64,000 bases of DNA from Streptomyces lichenis (GTDB lineage Bacteria; Actinomycetota; Actinomycetes; Streptomycetales; Streptomycetaceae), in assembly GCF_023218175.1 (NCBI RefSeq), contig NZ_JALPTH010000032.1:1-64000 (forward strand), in the 5' to 3' direction. Below, in pieces: positions 1 to 8,935 of this stretch (position 1 is the stretch's first letter; each line of letters begins with the position of its first letter). A program made the translations under genes and the position numbers. The notes beneath the pieces were generated by a model. That model was not told where the DNA came from, did no database searches, and saw nothing but the letters and a program-made list of their open reading frames with translations.

Positions 1-2616
1 TCCCCGGCCCCTGAGGCCCCGGCCCCCGCCGTGGCGGAGTCCCCCCTCACCGACGCCACGTCCGCCACCCCTCTGCCCGCCGAAGCGGCCCCCTTGGCCC
101 CTCCGGCCCCGGAGTCCCCGGCCACTGAGCCTGCCCCCACCGAGGCGGTTGCCACCGAGGAAGCGGCGCCCGAGGCAGCGGTGTCCGAGGCGCCCGCCCC
201 GGAGCCGACCGCTCCCGAGGTCGCTCCCGAGCAGGCCCCGCAGCCGGTGGCCCCCGAGCAGCCCCCGGCCCCGGCAGCCCCACCGGCCCAGGAGCCCGCC
301 GCCCTCGCCGAACCGGCCCCCGCACCCGAACCGGCCCCCGTAGCCGAACAGTCGATGGCCGCCGAGCCGGCCGCCATGGCCGAGCAGGCCGTGGCCGCCG
401 AGCCCGCGACCGTACCGGCCCCCGCCGCCGACCTCGTCGAGGCGACCCCCCAGCCCACCGAGGCGCCGACCGAGGCCGCCCCCGCACCCGCGCCGGAATC
501 CGTCTCCGTCTCCGTGCCCGAGTCCGAGCCCGCCCCTCAGTCCGAGCCGGCCCCCCAGGCCGAGACCGCATCCGCTCCCGAGTCGGCGACCGGGCACATC
601 CCCGACCCCGCGCCCGAGGCAGAGCCCCTGGCCACCGCCGAGCAACCGAACCCCGCCCCGGTGGAGTGGCCCGAGCCCGCCCCCGCCGACCCGGAGAGCA
701 CGCCCTCCGCAGCGGTCGTGCTCACCGAAGAGGCACCCACCGGAGAAGCACCCGCCGAAGAAGCACCCGCCGAAGAGACGGCGACCGTGGAACCCGCCAC
801 GTCAGTGGTCACCGAGGAGGTGCCCACCGAGAACGTGGCCGCCCCCGAGGCCGAGCCGGCCGGACCCACCGAGGAGGTGGCCACCCCCGCCGCCCCGCCC
901 TACGACGACGCCGAACGCGAAGCGATCCTCCGCGTCATGCGCGAGCGCCGGGACATCCGCAACGGCTTCCGCCCGGACCCCATCCCGCACGAGGTGCTGC
1001 TCCGCGTCCTGGAGGCCGCGCACACCGCGCCCAGCGTCGGCCACTCCCAGCCCTGGGACTTCGTGGTCATCCGCTCCGCCGAGACCCGGCGCACCATGCA
1101 CGAACTGGCCCAGCGGCAGCGCGAGGCCTACGCCCGCTCCCTCCCCAAGGGCCGCGCCAAGCAGTTCAAGGAACTGAAGATCGAGGCCATCCTCGACACC
1201 CCGGTGAACATCGTCGTCACCGCCGACCCCACCCGCGGCGGCCGCCACACCCTCGGTCGGCACACCCAGCCGCAGATGGCGCCCTACTCCTCCGCGCTCG
1301 CGGTGGAGAACCTCTGGCTCGCCGCCCGGGCCGAAGGGCTCGGCGTCGGCTGGGTCAGCTTCTTCGACGAGCGCGAGATGGTCCGCAGCCTCGGCCTGCC
1401 CGACCACCTCGAAGTCGTCGCCTACCTCTGCGTCGGCTATGTCGACGAGTTCCCCGAGGAGCCCGAGCTCGCCCAGGCCGGCTGGTCCAAGCGGCGCCCG
1501 CTCTCCTGGGTGGTCCACGAGGAGACCTACGGCCGCCGGGTGCTGCCCGGCGCGGAACCGCACGACCTCCTCCAGGAGACCGTCGCCGGAATCCGCCCCC
1601 TCGACGCCAAGGCGCTCGGGGAGGCCTGGGAGCGCCAGAAGCGGATGACCAAGCCGGCCGGCGCGCTCGGCATGCTGGAGATCATCTCCGCGCAGCTCTC
1701 CGGGCTCTCCCGGATGTGCCCGCCGCCCATCCCGGAGCCCGCCGCCGTGGCGATCTTCGCCGGCGACCACGGGGTGCACGCCCAGGGCGTCACCGCCTGG
1801 CCGCAGGAGGTCACCACGCAGATGGTCGCCAACTTCCTGGGCGGCGGCGCGGTCTGCAACGCCTTCGCCAACCAGGTCGGTGCCGAGGTCTGCGTCGTGG
1901 ACGTCGGCGTGGCCTCCGAACTCCCGGCCACCCCCGGACTGCTGCCGCGCAAGATCCGCCCCGGCACCTCCGACTTCACCACCGGCCCCGCGATGACCCG
2001 CGAGGAGGCGATGGCCGCCGTCGAGGTGGGCATCGAGACCGCCCGCGACCTGGTCACCGCGGGCAACCGGGCGCTGCTCACCGGTGAGATGGGCATCGCC
2101 AACACCACCGCCTCCGCGGCCCTCATCTCCGTCTACACCGGTGCCGACCCCGCCGAGGTCACCGGCCGCGGCACCGGCATCAACGACGAGATGCACGCCC
2201 GCAAGGTCGACGTGGTCCGCCGCGCCCTGGAGCTGCACCGCCCGGACCCGGCCGACCCGCTCGGCGTCCTCGCCGCGCTCGGCGGCCTGGAGCACGCCGC
2301 GCTCGTCGGTTTCATCCTGGGCGGCGCCTCCCTGCGTACCCCGGTCGTCCTCGACGGCGTCAGCGCCGGGGCGGCAGCCCTGGTGGCCCGCGCCATCGCC
2401 CCGGAGGCCCTGGCCGCCTGCATCGCCGGCCACCGCAGCGCCGAGCCCGGCCATGTCGCCGCGCTCAACAAGCTCGGCCTGCGCCCCCTGGTCGACCTCG
2501 ACCTCCGCCTCGGCGAAGGCACCGGCGCCCTGCTGGCCCTCCCCGTCATCCAAAGCGCCGCCCGCGCCATGCACGAGGTAGCCACGTTCGACTCCGCCGG
2601 AGTCACCGAGAAGTAG
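1..2616 (+). CDS. cobT: BluB-CobT fusion protein, 5' end outside window
   Basis: The reading frame is open from base 1, so the start lies upstream. Roughly the first 300 visible residues are low-complexity Pro/Ala/Glu. Next comes a nitroreductase-fold BluB domain (about residues 300-510; RRDIRNGFRPDPI, APSVGHSQPWDF) that would make 5,6-dimethylbenzimidazole from FMN. The last 350 residues are CobT, nicotinate-nucleotide:dimethylbenzimidazole phosphoribosyltransferase, with FAGDHGVHAQGV and the C-terminal LGEGTGA carrying the catalytic Glu. The fusion couples synthesis and activation of the lower ligand of cobalamin. A cysG/cobA-like tetrapyrrole gene follows across a repeat island. The stop TAG at 2614 is directly followed by repeat copy A. 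Confidence 0.92.
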   Translation, partial: SPAPEAPAPAVAESPLTDATSATPLPAEAAPLAPPAPESPATEPAPTEAVATEEAAPEAAVSEAPAPEPTAPEVAPEQAPQPVAPEQPPAPAAPPAQEPAALAEPAPAPEPAPVAEQSMAAEPAAMAEQAVAAEPATVPAPAADLVEATPQPTEAPTEAAPAPAPESVSVSVPESEPAPQSEPAPQAETASAPESATGHIPDPAPEAEPLATAEQPNPAPVEWPEPAPADPESTPSAAVVLTEEAPTGEAPAEEAPAEETATVEPATSVVTEEVPTENVAAPEAEPAGPTEEVATPAAPPYDDAEREAILRVMRERRDIRNGFRPDPIPHEVLLRVLEAAHTAPSVGHSQPWDFVVIRSAETRRTMHELAQRQREAYARSLPKGRAKQFKELKIEAILDTPVNIVVTADPTRGGRHTLGRHTQPQMAPYSSALAVENLWLAARAEGLGVGWVSFFDEREMVRSLGLPDHLEVVAYLCVGYVDEFPEEPELAQAGWSKRRPLSWVVHEETYGRRVLPGAEPHDLLQETVAGIRPLDAKALGEAWERQKRMTKPAGALGMLEIISAQLSGLSRMCPPPIPEPAAVAIFAGDHGVHAQGVTAWPQEVTTQMVANFLGGGAVCNAFANQVGAEVCVVDVGVASELPATPGLLPRKIRPGTSDFTTGPAMTREEAMAAVEVGIETARDLVTAGNRALLTGEMGIANTTASAALISVYTGADPAEVTGRGTGINDEMHARKVDVVRRALELHRPDPADPLGVLAALGGLEHAALVGFILGGASLRTPVVLDGVSAGAAALVARAIAPEALAACIAGHRSAEPGHVAALNKLGLRPLVDLDLRLGEGTGALLALPVIQSAARAMHEVATFDSAGVTEK

Positions 2617-2618
2617 CG

Positions 2619-2878
2619 GTGGGCGGCTGGCGCCGCCGGTGTCCGGGCCGGGCCCCTGCCGGTGGCCTCGCTGACGCGGTTGGGTCTGTTGCGGCCTGGG
2701 TCCGGTGGCCATTTCCAGGCCCGGTGGTCGGGTCCGCTCTGCGGTGGGTGGGGGCGTGGGCACTCCGGGCTCACGTGCTCGCGGCTCGCGCTGACCGTCA
2801 GACGGTCAAGCGCACCGCCTCATTACGCTCGGCCGCTGCGCGCGCGACCCTGCGTACCCCCACCCGACCGGCGGCGCA
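2619..2878 (+). repeat. Long interspersed repeat, copy A (diverged)
   Basis: This is one of three copies of a repeat of about 265 bp. It begins with GTGGGCGGCTGGCGCCGCC three bases after the cobT stop. Conserved blocks are GGTGGCCTCGCTGACGCG, ACTCCGGGCTCACGTGCTCG, a palindromic core, CGCCTCATTACGCTCGG and TGCGCGCGCGACCCTGCGTA. The core at 2792-2808 is TGACCGTCAGACGGTCA, a perfect inverted repeat with 8-base arms. This copy is clearly more diverged than copies B and C. It faces copy B. Confidence 0.9.
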
Positions 2879-2879
2879 C

Positions 2880-3966
2880 TGACCGATTCGCCGTGGCTGA
2901 TATCCCGGGCCGACGACACGCACCCGCCGGACGCCACCGCCCGGCGATCGGTACGGCCCGCCACTCCCCGGCCTCGGACCGCCCTAAGGGCTGTTTTCCG
3001 GCGTACGAGGTCCTGCCGGGCCGAGGTCCCGCACAGGTCGGACGCCACCGCCCGGCGGTAGTACCGCCCCGCCAGGCCTCAGTCCCGTAGACCTACAGCG
3101 GCCCTCCCGGGCCCGAGCGGCCGGGTACGGCCCACCGCGCCCTGGCCCCATATCGCGCCGCCCGGGGTCTGGGCTCCGGCCTACCAAATCTTCCCGGGCC
3201 GAGGGCCCGCGCCAGACGGACTCCCCGCCCGTCGGGCGATGCAGCCCGCCCGGTCACTGCCCCGTACGACCGCCTGCTGTCCATTCGGGCCCCGGACCCG
3301 TACCAGCCGGACGTCACCGACCGGCAGCGGATACGGCCCCTACCGAGCCCCGGCCTCATACCGCCACCTGTAGCTGCGGCCCGGCGTGTGGGTCCTGCCG
3401 GGCCCAGGGCCTGATCCTCGCCGGACACACCACCGCCCGGCGGTTGATACGCCCCTCCGGGCCGCGCCCCGTACCGCCGCGCCGGGCTGCTGCCCGGGCA
3501 TACGGGCCCTACCAGGGCGGTGACCCGCACCGCCCGTACGACCCCGCCCGACCGGTGGGGCGACGGAACCTCATCGCGGTGGCTGACGTGCCCCCGAGGC
3601 AAGGGGCTCTTGATTTCCCGGGCCGAGGGCCCGTGCCCGTCGGACGCCACCGCCCGGCGGTTGATACGGCTCCACCGGCCTTCGGCCCTGTACCGCCGCC
3701 TGGGGTTGCTGCCCCCGGGCATATGGGCCCTGCCATGGCCAAGGGCCCGCACTGACTCGTACGGCTCCGCTCGACCGCGAGGCCGACCGATCCCGTCACG
3801 GCGGCTCATGACCCCCGGGCCGAGGGCCCGCACCGGTCGGACGCCATTGCCCGGTGGATGAGCCGGCCCCACCGGGCCCGTACGCCGGATGCGGCGCCAA
3901 TCGGGCCTGGGCCCGTACCGCCGCGTCGGGCGTTTGTCACGGCCGTCAGGCCGGGAGATGGAGTCA
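2880..3966. repeat. Degenerate tandem-repeat array between facing repeat copies
   Basis: No convincing gene was found in these 1.1 kb. Related units recur, such as CCCGGGCCGAGGGCCCGCAC followed by GGTCGGACGCCACCGCCCGG and GGTTGATACGGC. Examples start near 2905, 3020, 3196, 3290, 3400, 3616 and 3810. A second unit type reads GTACCGCCGC, GCTGCCCCCGGGCATA and GGGCCCT (near 3470 and 3690). TAC- or TAT-centred motifs recur about every 25-130 bp in otherwise GC-saturated DNA. Indels between units break any single reading frame, so the array looks non-coding. Confidence 0.75.
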
Positions 3967-4235
3967 CCGGGGTGCACTCGCCCTCCGGACGTTGGGTGGG
4001 GTACGCAGGGTCGCGCGCGCAGCCGCCGAGCGTAATGAGGCGGTGAGATTGACCGTCTGACGGTGAGCGCGAGCGGCGAGCACGTGAGCCCGGAGTGCCC
4101 CGCCCCCCACCCACCGGGCAGAGTGCACACCCACCGGACCCGCACACCGCCACCGGACCGAAACCGGAACAGACGCAGGCGCGTCAGCGAGGCCACCGGC
4201 CGGACCGGGCCACTGGCGGCGTCAGCCGCCCCCAC
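3967..4235 (-). repeat. Long interspersed repeat, copy B (inverted)
   Basis: Read on the minus strand, this copy matches copy C (34455-34721) almost base for base, including the ACTCTGCCCGGTGGGTGGGG block and the terminal AACGTCCGGAGGGCGAGTGC. It is inverted relative to copy A, so A and B form long imperfect inverted repeats around the degenerate array. The core palindrome is 4049-4067. It lies just upstream of the cysG-like gene and could carry or displace that gene's promoter. Confidence 0.9.
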
Positions 4236-4365
4236 GGCTATCGTTGGCCAGAACACCCCACCCCCTCCGACCAGCCGCTCCACCGCCGCAGCGGCCGACA
4301 CCACCGCACCGCGCCCCGCGCTGCCCCGCAGCGCCCCCGGGCCCCGCCGAGGAGCCGCACCCCGC

Positions 4366-5649
4366 ATGGCCGAGACCGCCGAGACCGCCGAAGCCGCCGA
4401 GTACGCCGACCACCCCGCCTACCCCGTCGGACTGCGCCTGTCCGGGCGCCGCGTCGTCGTCATCGGCGGCGGCCAGGTCGCCCAGCGCCGGCTGCCGGCC
4501 CTGGTCGCCGCGGGCGCCGACGTCACCCTGGTGTCCCCCTCGGCCACCCCCTCCGTCGAGGCCATGGTCGAGGCCGGCGAGCTCCGTTGGGAGCGCCGCC
4601 GCTACGAGGAGGGCGACCTGGCCGGAGCCTGGTACGCCCTGATCACCGCGAGCGACCCGGTGGCCTGCGCTCGGGCCTCCGCCGAGGCCGAGCGGGAGCG
4701 CGTGTGGTGTGTGCGCTCCGACGACGCAGCCGCCGCCACCGCGTGGACCCCGGCGACCGGCCGCAGCGAGGGCGTGACGGTCGCCGTGCTCACCGGCCAG
4801 GACCCGCGCCGCAGCGCCGCCGTCCGGGATGCCATCGTCGAGGGCCTGCGCGAGGGCACGATCGCCGCCCCGCACCACCGCGCCCGCACCCCCTTCGTCG
4901 CCCTCGTCGGCGGCGGCCCCGGCGACCCGGACCTGATCACCGTCCGAGGACGCCGGCTGCTCGCCGAGGCGGACGTGGTCATCGCCGACCGCCTCGGCCC
5001 CCGGGACCTGCTGGACGAGCTCCCGCCGCACGTCGAGGTGATCGACGCGGCGAAGATCCCGTACGGCCGCTTCATGGCCCAGGAGGCCATCAACAACGCG
5101 TTGATCGAGCACGCCAAGGCGGGCAGGTCGGTCGTCCGGCTGAAGGGCGGCGACCCGTTCGTCTTCGGCCGCGGGATGGAGGAGGCGCAGGCCCTCGCCG
5201 CGGAGGGCATCGCCTGCACGGTGGTGCCGGGCATCTCCAGCTCGATCAGCGTCCCGGGCGCGGCCGGCATCCCGGTGACCCACCGAGGGGTGGCGCACGA
5301 GTTCACCGTGGTCAGCGGACATGTAGCCCCCGAGGACCCGCGCTCCCTGGTGGACTGGGCCGCGCTGGCCCGCCTCACCGGCACCCTGGTGATCCTGATG
5401 GGCGTCGACAAGATCGGCGCGATCGCCGCGGCGCTGATCGCCCACGGCAAGGACCCCGCGACGCCGGTGGCACTGGTCCAGGAGGGCACCATGGCCGCCC
5501 AGCGCCGGGTGGACGCCACCCTGGCGACCGTGGGGGAGCGGGTGGTGGCCGAGGGCGTCCGCCCACCCGCCGTGATCGTCGTCGGCGAGGTGGTCGCCGA
5601 GGGCCCCACCAAGCCCCCGGTCGAGGACCCGGAGGCTCCCCGTGGCTGA
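4366..5649 (+). CDS. cobA: Uroporphyrinogen-III C-methyltransferase / precorrin-2 dehydrogenase (CysG/CobA type)
   Basis: The 427-residue protein starts at ATG 4366 behind GAGGAG. The upstream frame stays open only because it runs through repeat copy B. The N-terminal Met8-like Rossmann domain (about residues 20-140) has RRVVVIGGGQVAQRR. The C-terminal SAM-dependent methyltransferase domain (about 175-415) has VGGGPGDPDLITVRG, RLKGGDPFVFGRG and PGISSSISVPGAAGIPVTHR. It should methylate uroporphyrinogen III at C2 and C7 and oxidise precorrin-2, feeding siroheme and cobalamin, which fits the neighbouring cobT. No ferrochelatase function can be assigned from sequence alone. The next gene overlaps it by 8 bases. 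Confidence 0.92.
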   Translation: MAETAETAEAAEYADHPAYPVGLRLSGRRVVVIGGGQVAQRRLPALVAAGADVTLVSPSATPSVEAMVEAGELRWERRRYEEGDLAGAWYALITASDPVACARASAEAERERVWCVRSDDAAAATAWTPATGRSEGVTVAVLTGQDPRRSAAVRDAIVEGLREGTIAAPHHRARTPFVALVGGGPGDPDLITVRGRRLLAEADVVIADRLGPRDLLDELPPHVEVIDAAKIPYGRFMAQEAINNALIEHAKAGRSVVRLKGGDPFVFGRGMEEAQALAAEGIACTVVPGISSSISVPGAAGIPVTHRGVAHEFTVVSGHVAPEDPRSLVDWAALARLTGTLVILMGVDKIGAIAAALIAHGKDPATPVALVQEGTMAAQRRVDATLATVGERVVAEGVRPPAVIVVGEVVAEGPTKPPVEDPEAPRG

Positions 5650-6460
5650 ACCCCTGCTCCTGGACGACCCCGCCGACCCGCGCCTGGGCGACTACACCGG
5701 TCTCACCGACGTGGAGCTGCGACGCCGCAGGGAACCGGCCGAGGGACTGTTCATCGCCGAGGGCGAGAAGGTCATCCGCCGCGCGGTGCGGGCCGGGTAC
5801 GGCATGCGCTCGATGCTGCTGTCGGCCAAGTGGGTCGAGGTGATGGCCGATGTGATCGCGGCGGCCGACTGCCCGGTGTACGTGGTGGAGCCGCGTCTCG
5901 CCGAGCAGGTCACCGGCTACCACGTGCACCGCGGGGCGCTCGCCTCGATGGGCCGCGAGCCGCTGCCGGAGGCGGCCGGGCTGCTGGCCGGGGCGCGGCG
6001 GGTGGCCGTGCTGGAGGGCGTCAACGACCACACCAACATCGGCGCCATCTTCCGCAGCGCCGCGGCACTCGGCATGGACGCGGTGCTGCTGTCGCCCGAC
6101 TGCGCCGACCCGCTGTACCGCCGCTCGGTGAAGGTGTCGATGGGCGCGGTCTTCTCGGTGCCGTACGCGCGGCTCGATCCCTGGCCGGCCGGTCTGGAGA
6201 CGGTACGGGAGGCGGGCTTCCGGCTCCTCGCCCTCACCCCGGCCGAGGGGGCCGTGGCCATGGACGAGGCGGCCCCGCACCGGCTGGAGCGCGCGGCGCT
6301 GATGCTCGGCGCGGAGGGCGAGGGGCTCAGCCGCCGGGCGCTGGCGGCGGCCGACACCCTGGTGCGGATCCCGATGGCCCACGGGGTGGACTCGCTGAAC
6401 GTCGGCGCGGCGGCCGCGGTCGCCTTCTACGCGGTGACCACCGGCCGCCCCGAGCAGTAG
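5642..6460 (+). CDS. TrmH/SpoU-family RNA 2'-O-methyltransferase
   Basis: The 272-residue protein starts at GTG 5642 inside the end of the cysG-like gene, so it is probably translationally coupled. The C-terminal half has the SPOUT signatures LEGVNDHTNIGAIFRSAAA, LLSPDCADPLYRRSVKVSMG, LMLGAEGEGLS and IPMAHGVDSLNVGAAAAVAF, which make the knotted SAM site. The N-terminal 100 residues match the substrate-binding extension of this family (LFIAEGEKVIRRAV). The target (tRNA or 23S rRNA) cannot be told from sequence. Confidence 0.9.
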   Translation: MAEPLLLDDPADPRLGDYTGLTDVELRRRREPAEGLFIAEGEKVIRRAVRAGYGMRSMLLSAKWVEVMADVIAAADCPVYVVEPRLAEQVTGYHVHRGALASMGREPLPEAAGLLAGARRVAVLEGVNDHTNIGAIFRSAAALGMDAVLLSPDCADPLYRRSVKVSMGAVFSVPYARLDPWPAGLETVREAGFRLLALTPAEGAVAMDEAAPHRLERAALMLGAEGEGLSRRALAAADTLVRIPMAHGVDSLNVGAAAAVAFYAVTTGRPEQ

Positions 6461-6468
6461 AGAGCGCT

Positions 6469-6540
6469 ACCCCTGGCAGCGAGCCCTATCCCTGGAGTGG
6501 GCCCTGCCCTTGGAGCGAGCCTTATCCCTGGAGCGCCTGC
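6469..6540. repeat. Four degenerate 18-bp tandem units
   Basis: Four consecutive units of about 18 bp (TATCCCTGGAGCGAGCCC and variants) fill the gap between the methyltransferase stop and the convergent kinase gene. The last unit encodes the final kinase codons. The origin is probably slippage. Confidence 0.7.
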
Positions 6541-7853
6541 GCCGCCGCGATGCCCAGCAGCACGATCAGGGTGACGACGACGAAGACGAACAGCCGCTGG
6601 CGGAGCAGCCGGGGGTTGGCCGGGCGCAGGCCGCCCGTCCCGGTGCGCGAGCCGGACCCGGTCCGCGCGCCCGGGCCGGTCCGCGCCCCGGATCCGGTGC
6701 CGGGGCCGGTACGGGATCCCGAGCCGGTACGGGACCCGGTCCCGGGCCCGGTACGCGCCGGGGCCGCCCCACGCGCGGCGTCACCCCGCCCACCGGCACG
6801 GGCGGGACCGCGGGGCGGAGCCGGCCGGGCACCGCCCTGGGGCCCGCGGGGCGCCGGAGTGCCCTGCGCCGCGCGGCCCTGGGTGTCGTCCCGTTCCAGG
6901 CCTCGTTCCCCGCCCCGCTCCACCACTCGCTCGGCGGCCTGCTCGGGGTAGCGCTCGGTGAGCCGGCCGGTGGGGCGCTCGTCCACCGCGCGGCGCGGCC
7001 GGGGGGTGGTGGGGCGGCCGCCGGACAGCCCCTGCGCCTCCCGCGCGGCGATCTCCTTGAGCCGCATGGACAGCTGGAGGGTGGAGGGCCGCTCCTCCGG
7101 GGTCTTGGCCAGGCAGGCCCGTACCAGGGGGGCGAGCGCGTCCGGGACGCCGTTCAGCTGCGGCTCCTCGTGCACCACCCGGTAGAGCATGACCTCGGAA
7201 CTGCCGTGCCCGAACGGCGAGTCCGCCATCGCCGCGTACGCGAGGGTGGCGCCCAGCGCGAAGACGTCGGTCGCCGGGGTGACCGCCGCGCCGCGCACCT
7301 GCTCGGGGGCGAGGAAGCCGGGGGAGCCCACGGCGGTGCCGACATGGGTGAGGGTGGAGGCGCCCGTCGCCCAGGCGATGCCGAAGTCGATGATCCGCGG
7401 GCCCTTGGGGGAGAGCAGGATGTTGGAGGGCTTCAGGTCCCGGTGGACCACCCCGGCCTCGTGTACGGCGACCAGTCCCTCGGAGAGCGCGGCCCCGATC
7501 GCCGCCACGTCCGCCGCGACCAGCGGACCCTCCTCGGCGACCTTGTCGTGCAGCGAGGGCCCGGGCACGTACTGGGTGGCGAACCAGGGCCGGTCGGCCT
7601 CCAGGTCGGCCGCCACCAGCCGCGCGGTACAGCCGCCGCGGATGCGCCTCGCGGCCGACACCTCGCGGGCGAAACGGGACCGGAACTCCTGGTCCTCCGC
7701 CAGGTCGGGGCGGATGACCTTCAGGGCGACCCGCTGCCCGCGCCGGTCGGAGCCCAGATAGACGACCCCCATCCCGCCGGCCCCCAGCCGCCGGTGCAGC
7801 CTGAACGAGCCGACGACACGCGGGTCCTCGCGCCGGAGCCGCATCATCGCCAT
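6522..7853 (-). CDS. Serine/threonine protein kinase, membrane anchored (PknB-like, no PASTA)
   Basis: The 443-residue protein has a complete Hanks-type kinase domain at about residues 15-275: glycine loop RLGAGGMGVVYLG, VALKV with the ATP-site Lys, HRDLKPSNILLS, DFG (IIDFGIAW) and GSPGFLAPEQV. A Pro/Arg/Gly/Thr linker follows, with GTGSRTGSGSRTGPG-type repeats. A single C-terminal transmembrane helix (LFVFVVVTLIVLLGIAAAQ) comes last. No PASTA or other sensor domain follows the helix, so the outside part is only a few residues. Start ATG 7853 was chosen; two more ATGs follow within four codons. It is convergent with the methyltransferase gene. Confidence 0.92.
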   Translation of the reverse strand: MAMMRLRREDPRVVGSFRLHRRLGAGGMGVVYLGSDRRGQRVALKVIRPDLAEDQEFRSRFAREVSAARRIRGGCTARLVAADLEADRPWFATQYVPGPSLHDKVAEEGPLVAADVAAIGAALSEGLVAVHEAGVVHRDLKPSNILLSPKGPRIIDFGIAWATGASTLTHVGTAVGSPGFLAPEQVRGAAVTPATDVFALGATLAYAAMADSPFGHGSSEVMLYRVVHEEPQLNGVPDALAPLVRACLAKTPEERPSTLQLSMRLKEIAAREAQGLSGGRPTTPRPRRAVDERPTGRLTERYPEQAAERVVERGGERGLERDDTQGRAAQGTPAPRGPQGGARPAPPRGPARAGGRGDAARGAAPARTGPGTGSRTGSGSRTGPGTGSGARTGPGARTGSGSRTGTGGLRPANPRLLRQRLFVFVVVTLIVLLGIAAAQALQG

Positions 7854-8550
7854 GTCCGTCCCCTACCTTCGGTGGGGAGCTGCCCCCACCCCCGCAGTCG
7901 CGGTAATCCGTTTGACTGGGCACAGCTTACGTATCCATGTCCCGGCGCGCTCATAGGCCGCGCCCTCCCGCGCGGACCGATTGGCGAGCCAGAAAGCGCA
8001 TATGAGGCGCGCTCAGCAAGCCGCATCCACGAGTTCCCTGCACCCGTCCGAGCAACCCCATTACCCGCGCGGCTTTTTGATGCACCGTCTGATAGGCACT
8101 CCACTTCCCACCGTCCGGGTCTCGGCCGCCCCCTCCCGTCCCCACCGAGCCCGCCGCGCGCGTCAACATCACGAACGCCGAGCGGTGAGCCGGCGGTAAA
8201 GGCGTGAGACATGTCACCCGACCCTCCACCGCCCCGCGCCACCCTCGCCGCCACCCTCGGGAGCCCCCCCGAAGGCCCTCGCAGGGCCCTCGCAGGGCCC
8301 CCGGAAGGTGCTCGCAGAGCCCCCGGAAGACCCGCCCCCTCCGGGAAGACCCGCACTCCTCGGGGGACGTCTCCACCCAGGGGAGTACGCCGCCGGTCCT
8401 GGGCTCATCCTCGGGGAGGCCCGCCGATCGGTACGCGGGCATGACGACCAGAGGTGTTCGTTTCCCTAAGTTGGAAGGCAAGCGGTGGGCGCGGCACTCG
8501 TCCCCCGAGGCAAGGACGCCCGCCGCTGTCAACTCGATGGGAGAGGGACG
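7854..8550. other. 700-bp intergenic region, no gene recognised
   Basis: This stretch separates the leftward kinase from a rightward small membrane protein gene. Base composition is less GC-rich at 7900-8200. Short open frames exist on both strands but have neither ribosome sites nor recognisable sequence. It should hold the kinase promoter and the promoter of the gene at 8551. No site was identified with confidence. Confidence 0.5.
8271..8331. repeat. Short tandem repeats in intergenic region
   Basis: GGCCCTCGCA occurs twice in tandem. Two units of about 22 bp follow, with the shared core CTCGCAGRGCCCCCGGAAG. Several parts are self-complementary (GGCCCTCGCAGGGCC), so a hairpin is possible. 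Confidence 0.6.
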
Positions 8551-8757
8551 ATGGCGGACACGGCAGCGCGAAGCATCAGCCGTACCCGGGCCGGCGAGGT
8601 GTTCTCCTCGTTCGGCGTCCGCCCGTCCGGTCGCCGGCATCCGCTGGCGGCGGCCGCGATGGTCCTCCCTCTGGCCGCCGTCCTGTTCGTCGTTTTCGGC
8701 GGCTGGGACCAGGTGGTCGCACAGGCGTCGTCCGTGGGCGTGATGCTGGGGCGCTGA
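8551..8757 (+). CDS. Small single-pass membrane protein
   Basis: This is a 68-residue protein starting at ATG 8551 behind GGGAGAGGGACG, a good ribosome site. About 30 polar, Arg-containing residues come first. A hydrophobic helix follows (PLAAAAMVLPLAAVLFVVFG), then a short tail. No family was recognised. A strong terminator at 8839 follows, so it is probably a monocistronic unit. Confidence 0.7.
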   Translation: MADTAARSISRTRAGEVFSSFGVRPSGRRHPLAAAAMVLPLAAVLFVVFGGWDQVVAQASSVGVMLGR

Positions 8758-8838
8758 TCGGCGCTCCGGGTCCGGGAGAGCGGCCCGGGCCAAGGACATC
8801 CGGCCCGACCCCGTGGGGACGGGGGTGCGGCGGACGGC

Positions 8839-8881
8839 AGCGGTGGCCGGCAGCTGGGGAGCTGCCGGCCACCGCTTTTTC
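8839..8881 (+). terminator. Rho-independent terminator
   Basis: A perfect 17-bp stem (AGCGGTGGCCGGCAGCT and its complement) closes a GGGG loop and is followed by TTTTT. It ends the 8551 transcript. Confidence 0.88.
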
Positions 8882-8923
8882 GCGGCCCTGCCCCGCGCAT
8901 GCCCGTCCCTGCGCGGCGGCGCG

Positions 8924-8935
8924 TAGGGTCGCCCC
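8924..8935 (+). promoter_or_regulatory. -10 element of a leaderless transcript
   Basis: TAGGGT ends 6 bases before the GTG start at 8936 and no ribosome site is present. Transcription would therefore begin at or next to the start codon. Confidence 0.6.

Noticed and set aside
802-2763. 653-codon frame antisense to the BluB-CobT gene
   Set aside because: It is a shadow of a well-supported gene with recognised domains on the plus strand, and its product is low-complexity.
2880-3966. CRISPR array
   Set aside because: The repeats are degenerate, unequal in spacing and not separated by unique spacers, and no cas genes are present.
2617-4365. Cobalamin riboswitch between cobT and the cysG-like gene
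   Set aside because: I looked for the conserved B12-box pattern and did not find it. The region is explained by repeats.
3093-4367. 424-codon open frame on the minus strand through the repeat island
   Set aside because: The repeat units are not kept in frame, the product is Arg/Gly/Pro-rich without a fold, and no ribosome site was seen. Open frames of this size are expected at this GC content.
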